Source: Betaproteobacteria bacterium
GTDB lineage: Bacteria > Pseudomonadota > Gammaproteobacteria > Burkholderiales > Rhodocyclaceae
NCBI GenBank assembly: GCA_016234745.1
Contig: JACRAR010000010.1
Location: 1 to 45,216 of the forward strand
Direction: 5' to 3'
Length of the DNA: 45,216 bases
The notes under the pieces are model-generated. The model was not told the DNA's origin. It saw only the letters and a list, made by a program, of their open reading frames with translations, and searched no databases. Of the stretch, positions 40,066 to 45,216 are shown piece by piece. The stretch's first letter is position 1. Every line of letters begins with the position of its first letter. Both the position numbers and the translations under genes were made by a program.

Positions 40066-41403
40066 ATGTCCGATCGCCCCTACGGCATTGAAACGCTTTG
40101 CCTGCATGCCGGGCAGCAGCCCGATCCGGCGACCGGCGCACGCGCCCTGCCCATCCACCAGACCACCTCGTTCGTGTTCGACTCGGCCGAACACGCGGCC
40201 AGCCTGTTCAACCTGCAGACTTTCGGCAACGTTTATTCGCGTCTTTCCAATCCCACCGTCGCGGCGCTGGAGGAACGCATCGCCGCCCTCGAAGGCGGCC
40301 GCGCCGGGCTGGCCGTGGCTTCCGGACTGGCGGCGCAGATGGTGGCTTTCCTCACGCTGTGCGAAGCCGGCGACGCCATCGTTGCGGCGCGCACCCTGTA
40401 TGGCGGCAGCTATTCGCAACTGGATGTGTCGTTGCGCAAGCTGGGCATCGATACCGTCTTCGTCGATCCCGACGATCCCGAAAATTTTCGCCGGGCGCTG
40501 GCAGCCCAGCCCAACGCCAAGTGCCTCTTCGCCGAGACGATCGCCAATCCGCGCCTCAACGTCCTCGACATCGCCGCCGTAGCGAAGATTGCCCATGAGT
40601 TCGGCCTGCCCTTGATCATCGACAATACCGTGGCCTCGCCCTACCTGTGCCGGCCCATTGAACATGGCGCCGACATCGTGGTGCATTCGGCGACCAAGTA
40701 CCTCGGCGGCCACGGCACCAGCATGGGCGGCGTGATCGTCGAATCGGGCAAGTTCCCTTGGGACAACGGCAAGTTTCCCGGCATGACGGAGCCGTCGCGC
40801 GGCTACCACGGCGTGAAGTTTTTCGAGACTTTCGGCAACTTCGGCTTCACCATGAAGGCGCGCATGGAGACTTTGCGCACCTTCGGTCCGGCGCTGTCGC
40901 CCTTCAATGCCTGGCAACTCTTGCAGGGCGTCGAGACCCTGCCCCTGCGCATGGAGCGCCACTGCGCCAATGCTCTGGCGGTGGCGTGCCACCTGGAACA
41001 GCACCCCAAGGTAGCCTGGGTGAATTATCCCGGCCTGGCCAGCAGCCCCTACCAGAACCTGGCGCAGCGTTACCTGCCGCTGGGAGCCAGCGCGATTTTG
41101 AGCTTCGGCATCAAGGATGACCGGGGTGGCCATGGTGGCAATGCCGGTAATGGCGGTGACGGTCAGGCCGCTGGAGAGAAATTCATCGATGCGGTACAGT
41201 TCCTCTCGCATCTGGCCAATATCGGCGATGCGCGCAGCCTGGTGATTCATCCGGCATCAACGACGCACCGCCAGTTGAATCCGCAGGAGCAGCGCGCTGC
41301 GGGGGTCACCCCGGATTTGATACGCCTGTCGGTCGGCATCGAAACCCTGGCGGATATCCTCTGGGATATCGACCAGGCCCTGGCGCGCAGCACAGCCGGA
41401 TAG
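40066..41403 (+). CDS. metY: O-acetylhomoserine sulfhydrylase (Cys/Met PLP family)
   Basis: A 445-residue PLP enzyme making homocysteine from O-acetylhomoserine and sulfide. It has the family opening ETLCLHAGQQPDPATGARALPIHQTTSFVF, the PLP lysine Lys211 (VHSATKYLGGHGTSMGG), and the C-terminal SLVIHPASTTHRQL...IRLSVGIE. A Gly/Asn-rich insertion of about 17 residues (DRGGHGGNAGNGGDGQA) lies before EKFIDAVQFLSHLANIG, where relatives have a short loop. ATG 40066 is used; a TTG two codons earlier is possible. No clear ribosome binding site and no recognisable SAM riboswitch lie upstream; a small hairpin (TCGCCG/CGGCGA) is at about 40024-40040. Confidence 0.93.
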   Translation: MSDRPYGIETLCLHAGQQPDPATGARALPIHQTTSFVFDSAEHAASLFNLQTFGNVYSRLSNPTVAALEERIAALEGGRAGLAVASGLAAQMVAFLTLCEAGDAIVAARTLYGGSYSQLDVSLRKLGIDTVFVDPDDPENFRRALAAQPNAKCLFAETIANPRLNVLDIAAVAKIAHEFGLPLIIDNTVASPYLCRPIEHGADIVVHSATKYLGGHGTSMGGVIVESGKFPWDNGKFPGMTEPSRGYHGVKFFETFGNFGFTMKARMETLRTFGPALSPFNAWQLLQGVETLPLRMERHCANALAVACHLEQHPKVAWVNYPGLASSPYQNLAQRYLPLGASAILSFGIKDDRGGHGGNAGNGGDGQAAGEKFIDAVQFLSHLANIGDARSLVIHPASTTHRQLNPQEQRAAGVTPDLIRLSVGIETLADILWDIDQALARSTAG

Positions 41404-41438
41404 ACGTAACTGAGAACGTAACTGAGGACGTAACTGAG
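41403..41438 (+). repeat. Three tandem 12-base repeats upstream of the DUF2802 gene
   Basis: Three copies of RACGTAACTGAG in direct succession (41403-41414, 41415-41426, 41427-41438), differing at one or two positions. They start in the metY stop codon and end 9 bases before the next start codon, so they form the untranslated leader. Confidence 0.85.
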
Positions 41439-41447
41439 AGACGACAC

Positions 41448-41963
41448 GTGGATATGGACTTCGCCGAATTCAGCATCCGCTACGCAATCTTTTGCGGGGT
41501 GGCCCTGGCTGTCGTCTATTTGCTGATTTCCCTTGCCGGCCTGGTGCAGATCAAGGTGCGGCAGAGGCGCAAGCAGCGCGCCCTGACCCTCGAGGGCGAA
41601 GAGGTCTATTGGATCACGCCGGAGCCAAGCCTGGCCGCCGAGGAAACGCGTATGCAGGAGCCCGCCTTCAAGCCGCAGGCGGCCGAACCGAAGACGGCGC
41701 CGTTCAGCGAGCAGCTTTTCCGTTCCGGCCTTGAAAGCGAGATGCAGCACTTGCGCAACGAAGTTGCCAGCCTCAAGGAAAACATGGCACAAATCAAGGC
41801 GGCGCGCCGTGTTTCGCCGCAATACAACGAAGCCATGCGGCTCGCGCAAGGCGGCATGACGGCGCGCGACATCGCCGACGAGTGCGGCATCTCCCTGGGC
41901 GAAGCCGAACTCGTGCTGTCCCTGAGCCGCAACAAGCAGGAGTACGAAGACCATGAAAGATGA
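41448..41963 (+). CDS. DUF2802-family membrane-anchored protein
   Basis: A 171-residue protein with one N-terminal membrane segment (about 12-33), a charged linker, a short coiled coil (about 98-118, EMQHLRNEVASLKENMAQIKA) and a C-terminal helix-turn-helix-like segment (YNEAMRLAQGGMTARDIADECGISLGEAELVLSLSR), the DUF2802 signature. The frame begins with GTG 41448; ATG 41454 is an alternative. It overlaps the following SPOR gene by 11 bases. In related genomes such genes lie near flagellar or chemotaxis loci as I recall; fliW is nearby here. Confidence 0.83.
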   Translation: MDMDFAEFSIRYAIFCGVALAVVYLLISLAGLVQIKVRQRRKQRALTLEGEEVYWITPEPSLAAEETRMQEPAFKPQAAEPKTAPFSEQLFRSGLESEMQHLRNEVASLKENMAQIKAARRVSPQYNEAMRLAQGGMTARDIADECGISLGEAELVLSLSRNKQEYEDHER

Positions 41964-42681
41964 AGCGACCGGCGTAGCCGACGACGACGAGCAACGGGCG
42001 GCCGAGGAGGAACTCAAGCAGCGCCTGGTCCGCCGCGTCGCCGTCGCCGTCGTGCTGATCGCTGCCCTGCTCGGCGGTCTGGCGGTACTCGATACCTTGA
42101 ATACGCCGCAACAAGTCAAGCCGGTCGAGGAGCCGCCGGTCGCTGCGCTGGCCGTGCCCAAGCCGGAAGAAGCCAAGCCGGAAGAGAAGCCGGAAGAAAA
42201 GCCACCCGCGCCGCCGGCGCAGGAAGAACCCAAGAAGGCCGAGGAGGCGGCGGCGGAACCGGAGAAGTCCGCCGCCCCGGTCGTGCCGCTCAAGAAAGAA
42301 CACGCCCCGCGTCCCCTGACCAAGCCGGCCGAAGCGCGCCCGGCTATGCTCAAGCCGAGCGAGACCATCGTCAGCGCCAAGTCCACGCCAACCTACATCG
42401 CACCGCTGGTGCGCGCGCCGCGCCAGCCGGCACCGGCCTCGCGCCCCCTGACTCAACCGCCTGGACAGACGCCTGCGTTCCTGCTGCAACTGGGTGTTTT
42501 CAACAACCCGGCCAACGCCGAGGAACTGCGCGCCAAGCTGGAATTGAACGGCATCCCCTCGCAAATCGAATCGCGGGTCCAGGTCGGTCCCTTCAGGAGC
42601 CGCCAGGAGGCGGAACAGATGCGCGAAAAACTGAAGCAGTTGGGAATGGAAACCGGTATGCTGGTGGCTACCAAAAGGTAA
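41953..42681 (+). CDS. SPOR-domain cell-envelope protein
   Basis: A 242-residue bitopic membrane protein. It has an acidic cytoplasmic N-terminus, one membrane helix (about 28-46, VAVAVVLIAALLGGLAVL), a long Pro/Glu/Ala-Lys-rich periplasmic linker (50-165), and a C-terminal SPOR domain (about 170-240, FLLQLGVFNNPANAEELRAKL, then VQVGPFRSRQEAEQMREKLK) that binds denuded septal peptidoglycan. It overlaps the DUF2802 gene, so the pair is translationally coupled. A role at the division septum is inferred from the domain only. Confidence 0.88.
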   Translation: MKDEATGVADDDEQRAAEEELKQRLVRRVAVAVVLIAALLGGLAVLDTLNTPQQVKPVEEPPVAALAVPKPEEAKPEEKPEEKPPAPPAQEEPKKAEEAAAEPEKSAAPVVPLKKEHAPRPLTKPAEARPAMLKPSETIVSAKSTPTYIAPLVRAPRQPAPASRPLTQPPGQTPAFLLQLGVFNNPANAEELRAKLELNGIPSQIESRVQVGPFRSRQEAEQMREKLKQLGMETGMLVATKR

Positions 42682-42742
42682 GTCGGCATGTCCGGCATGT
42701 CAATGACATTATCTGGTACAACACACAACACCACAACACGCC

Positions 42743-43168
42743 ATGAATATCGAAAGCCCGCGTTTTGGTAGTCTGACCGTAGATACCGACAAAATCATTG
42801 AATTCCCCGCAGGGCTGGCAGGCTTTGAGGATTGCCACCGCTTCACCCTGTTTCATCCCGAAGATGCGGAGCCGAAGTTTTTCATTCTGCAATCGCTCGA
42901 CGATCCCGCAGTGGCCTTTCACATCACCGATCCCGCCCACTTCGGCTTCGACTTCGGCATCACCCTGTCTGACGCGGAATCGGAGATTCTCAAGCTCAAG
43001 GATCCGCAGGATGCCGCTGTGCTGGTGATACTGTGGAAAGACGACAGCGGCGGCGGCGAGGGCAAGCTGCGTGCCAACCTCAAGGCCCCCCTGGTCATCA
43101 ACATCGAAGAGCGGCGCGGCCTGCAGCACATTTTCACGCGTCTCGACTTCGCCGTCCAGCCGGAATGA
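42743..43168 (+). CDS. fliW: Flagellar assembly factor FliW
   Basis: A 141-residue small beta-barrel protein matching FliW: FGSLTVDTDKIIEFPAGLAGFEDCHRFTLF and LKAPLVINIEERRGLQHIF. FliW binds flagellin and the regulator CsrA to balance flagellin translation. No csrA or flagellin gene is in the window. A 61-base gap separates it from the SPOR gene, and ridA follows after 12 bases. Confidence 0.93.
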   Translation: MNIESPRFGSLTVDTDKIIEFPAGLAGFEDCHRFTLFHPEDAEPKFFILQSLDDPAVAFHITDPAHFGFDFGITLSDAESEILKLKDPQDAAVLVILWKDDSGGGEGKLRANLKAPLVINIEERRGLQHIFTRLDFAVQPE

Positions 43169-43180
43169 TGCGGAGCTTTG

Positions 43181-43564
43181 ATGGCGCTCCGCAAGATCAT
43201 TTCCACCCCGCATGCTCCTGCCGCCATCGGCGTGTATTCCCAGGCGGTACAGGTCGGCAATAGCATTTACCTGTCCGGCCAGATCGGCCTCGAGCCGCGC
43301 AGCATGGAGATGGCCCAGGGCATCGATGCCCAGATCGAACAAGTCTTCCGAAACCTCCAGGCGGTCGCGCAGGCCGCCGGCGCCAGCCTCAATGACGCGG
43401 TCAAGTTCACCATCTATCTCACCGACCTGGGCAACTTCGCCAAGGTAAACGAAGCCATGGCGCGTTTTCTGGCCGAGCCCTATCCGGCCCGGGCGGCGGT
43501 CGGCGTGCTGGCCTTGCCGCGCGGCGCGCTGATCGAGGCGGATGCCATCCTGCATATCGAATGA
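43181..43564 (+). CDS. ridA: RidA-family enamine/imine deaminase
   Basis: A 127-residue protein of the YjgF/RidA family, which hydrolyses reactive enamines made by PLP enzymes. Typical segments are APAAIGVYSQAV, SGQIGLEP, the conserved Arg in YPARAAVGVLALPRGALIE, and the acidic end. The ATG at 43181 is preferred over the preceding TTG; CGGAG lies five bases upstream. It is followed by recG on the same strand. Confidence 0.95.
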   Translation: MALRKIISTPHAPAAIGVYSQAVQVGNSIYLSGQIGLEPRSMEMAQGIDAQIEQVFRNLQAVAQAAGASLNDAVKFTIYLTDLGNFAKVNEAMARFLAEPYPARAAVGVLALPRGALIEADAILHIE

Positions 43565-43589
43565 TTCGCCTGCCGCGGTGCGGACTGCC

Positions 43590-45216
43590 GTGAGCGGATT
43601 TGCCAAGCTTTCCCAGCCGCTCATCACCAAGCTGACCAAGCTCGGCCTGCATAACGACAGCGATCTGGTGCTGCACCTGCCGCTGCGCTACGAGGACGAA
43701 ACGCGCATCACGCCGTTGGCGGAGGCCGTGCCGGGCACTGCCGTGCAGGTTGAGGTCGAAGTCATCAGCAGCGACATCGCCTTCCGGCCGCGCCGCCAAC
43801 TGATCAGCAAGGTGCGCGACGCAAATGATGGCTCCGGCATGATCGTGGTGCGCCTGCTGAATTTCTATCCGAGCCAGCAGAAGCAATTCGCCCCCGGCGC
43901 CCGCCTGCGGCTTTTCGGCGAAATCCGCGACGGCTACTTCGGTCCCGAGATGGTGCATCCGCGCGCCCATGCAGTGGCCGGGGAAACGCCTCTGCCGCAG
44001 GCGCTGACACCGGTCTATCCGACCACGGCGGGGCTCGGCCAGGCCACGCTGCGGCGACTGATCGGCGCGGCATTGCAGCGGGCGGACCTGTTCGAGAGCC
44101 TGCCCGGGAAGCTGCTGGCGCAGCACGATCTGATGCCCTTCGCCGCAGCGATCGAGATGCTGCACCAGCCGCCGGCCGAACTGGACAGCACCGCGCTCGA
44201 AGTGCGCAACCGAAACGCCTGGCGCCGCATCCGTTTCGACGAACTGCTCGCGCAGCAAATATCCTTGCGCCGCGCCTATGCGGCAAGAAGGCAGCGCGGT
44301 GCGCCCAGCCTGGCTGCTCGCGGAGAACTTTGCGACAAGCTGCTGGAGCGGTTGTCCTTTCGTCTGACCGCGGCGCAACGCCGCACCTGGAAAGAGATCT
44401 CCGCCGAACTCGCCTCCCCGCACCCGATGCAACGCCTGCTGCAGGGTGACGTCGGCAGCGGCAAGACCATCGTCGCAGCGCTTGCGCTGTTGCAGGCGGT
44501 GGAAAACGGCTGGCAGGGGGCTCTCATGGCGCCCACCGAAATCCTTGCCGAGCAGCATTGGCGCAAGCTCAGCAGCTGGCTGGAACCCCTGGGCATCGCA
44601 GTGGCCTGGCTCTCCGGCAGCCTCAGGAAGCCGCAGAAACTCGCTGCCCTCGCTGCAGTCAGGGAAGGTCGTGCTGCGATTGCCGTGGGCACCCATGCCC
44701 TTATCGAGGACGAAGTCGATTTCGCGCGCCTCGGCCTCGCCGTGGTCGACGAGCAGCACCGCTTCGGCGTGCATCAACGGTTGGCGCTGACGCAAAAGGG
44801 CGACGCGGTCGACGTGCTGGTGCTGACCGCGACGCCGATCCCGCGCACGCTGGTGCTGACCTATTTCGGCGACATGGATATTTCCGAATTGCGCGAGAAG
44901 CCGGCCGGGCGCCAGCCGATCGACACCCGCACCATTCCACTCGATCGCCTCGAAGAAGTCGAGGACGCCGTCGGCCGCGCCATCGCTCAGGGCCAGCGCG
45001 CTTATTGGGTCTGCCCGCTGGTGGAGGAGTCCGAGAAGAGCGATCTCGCCGCCGCCGAGGAGCGCTACGCGGAATTACGCAGGAAGTTCGGCGACAAGGT
45101 CGACCTGGTGCACGGCCAGATGAAAGGCGCCGACAAAGACGCCGCCATGGCGCGCTTTGCCGACGGCCGGTCGCAGTTGCTGGTCGCCACCACGGTGATC
45201 GAGGTCGGCGTCGACG
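43590..45216 (+). CDS. recG: ATP-dependent DNA helicase RecG, 5' part
   Basis: The frame is open from GTG 43590 to the window end, 542 codons of a protein usually near 690. The N-terminal wedge/OB domain (LVLHLPLRYEDETRI...) is followed by helicase motifs: Walker A GDVGSGKT (residues 286-293), motif II DEQH (387-390) and motif III region LTATPIPRTL. The DEQH box is characteristic of RecG. RecG remodels stalled replication forks. The GTG start has no strong ribosome binding site, and an upstream ATG (43561) meets a stop at once. The gene is truncated only by the window. Confidence 0.95.
   Translation, partial: MSGFAKLSQPLITKLTKLGLHNDSDLVLHLPLRYEDETRITPLAEAVPGTAVQVEVEVISSDIAFRPRRQLISKVRDANDGSGMIVVRLLNFYPSQQKQFAPGARLRLFGEIRDGYFGPEMVHPRAHAVAGETPLPQALTPVYPTTAGLGQATLRRLIGAALQRADLFESLPGKLLAQHDLMPFAAAIEMLHQPPAELDSTALEVRNRNAWRRIRFDELLAQQISLRRAYAARRQRGAPSLAARGELCDKLLERLSFRLTAAQRRTWKEISAELASPHPMQRLLQGDVGSGKTIVAALALLQAVENGWQGALMAPTEILAEQHWRKLSSWLEPLGIAVAWLSGSLRKPQKLAALAAVREGRAAIAVGTHALIEDEVDFARLGLAVVDEQHRFGVHQRLALTQKGDAVDVLVLTATPIPRTLVLTYFGDMDISELREKPAGRQPIDTRTIPLDRLEEVEDAVGRAIAQGQRAYWVCPLVEESEKSDLAAAEERYAELRRKFGDKVDLVHGQMKGADKDAAMARFADGRSQLLVATTVIEVGVD

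Noticed and set aside
40021-41250. 409-codon open frame on the minus strand
   Set aside because: It is the complement of metY, with shadow-like composition and no ribosome binding site of note.
43419-44795. 458-codon open frame on the minus strand
   Set aside because: It is opposite ridA and recG. RecG motifs on the plus strand are clear and the frame shows no domain.

Overview
The window looks like chromosomal DNA of a betaproteobacterium, probably Rhodocyclales or Nitrosomonadales-like. It is GC-rich. The basis is protein-level similarity of ompR/envZ, apbC, dcd, folA, recG, fliW and the DUF2802, DUF5666 and DUF6502 families, recalled from memory and not searched. Most of the sequence is densely packed genes with short overlaps.

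Layout. 1-2458: the edge of a possible transposase gene, then a MASE1-type membrane histidine kinase and a FixJ-type response regulator. 2498-5793: a DUF5666 lipoprotein and a DUF6502 putative regulator, divergent from an unrecognised Gly/Met/Asn-rich protein; two TGGGA-N5-TCCCA palindromes lie between them. 5899-15311: a Cu(I)/Ag(I) efflux region on the minus strand (ompR-envZ, then cusF, cusC, cusB, cusA, a His/Met-rich 56-residue membrane peptide and a periplasmic cupredoxin). 15419-15853: a DUF3617 protein. 15924-28722: a long minus-strand run metG, hyfB, hyfC, hyfE, hyfF, hyfG, hyfI, rpiA and a hybrid histidine kinase, mostly joined by ATGA/GTGA overlaps. The Hyf-like complex has lost all four cysteines that would bind the NiFe centre and has no ferredoxin-like subunit, so it fits the poorly understood energy-converting-hydrogenase-related (Ehr) class rather than a hydrogenase.

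28832-35172: a defence island. A hicBA toxin-antitoxin pair is followed by a 15-repeat CRISPR array, then cas2, cas1 and cas9 (type II-C) on the opposite strand. A tracrRNA lies just upstream of cas9 and is divergent from it. I can align its anti-repeat with the repeat and see its nexus and terminator hairpins. The cas9/tracrRNA start region contains an inverted repeat carrying the last nine conserved bases of the CRISPR repeat before its final C. This suggests that the same -10 element drives tracrRNA and may drive short crRNAs from every repeat.

35241-45216: housekeeping genes. These are apbC, dcd with an Orn/Lys/Arg decarboxylase, folA (minus strand), metY, a DUF2802 protein with a SPOR-domain protein, fliW, ridA and the 5' part of recG, which runs off the window. 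Two of the enzymes carry unusual Gly/Asn-rich stretches. No tRNA or rRNA gene was seen.
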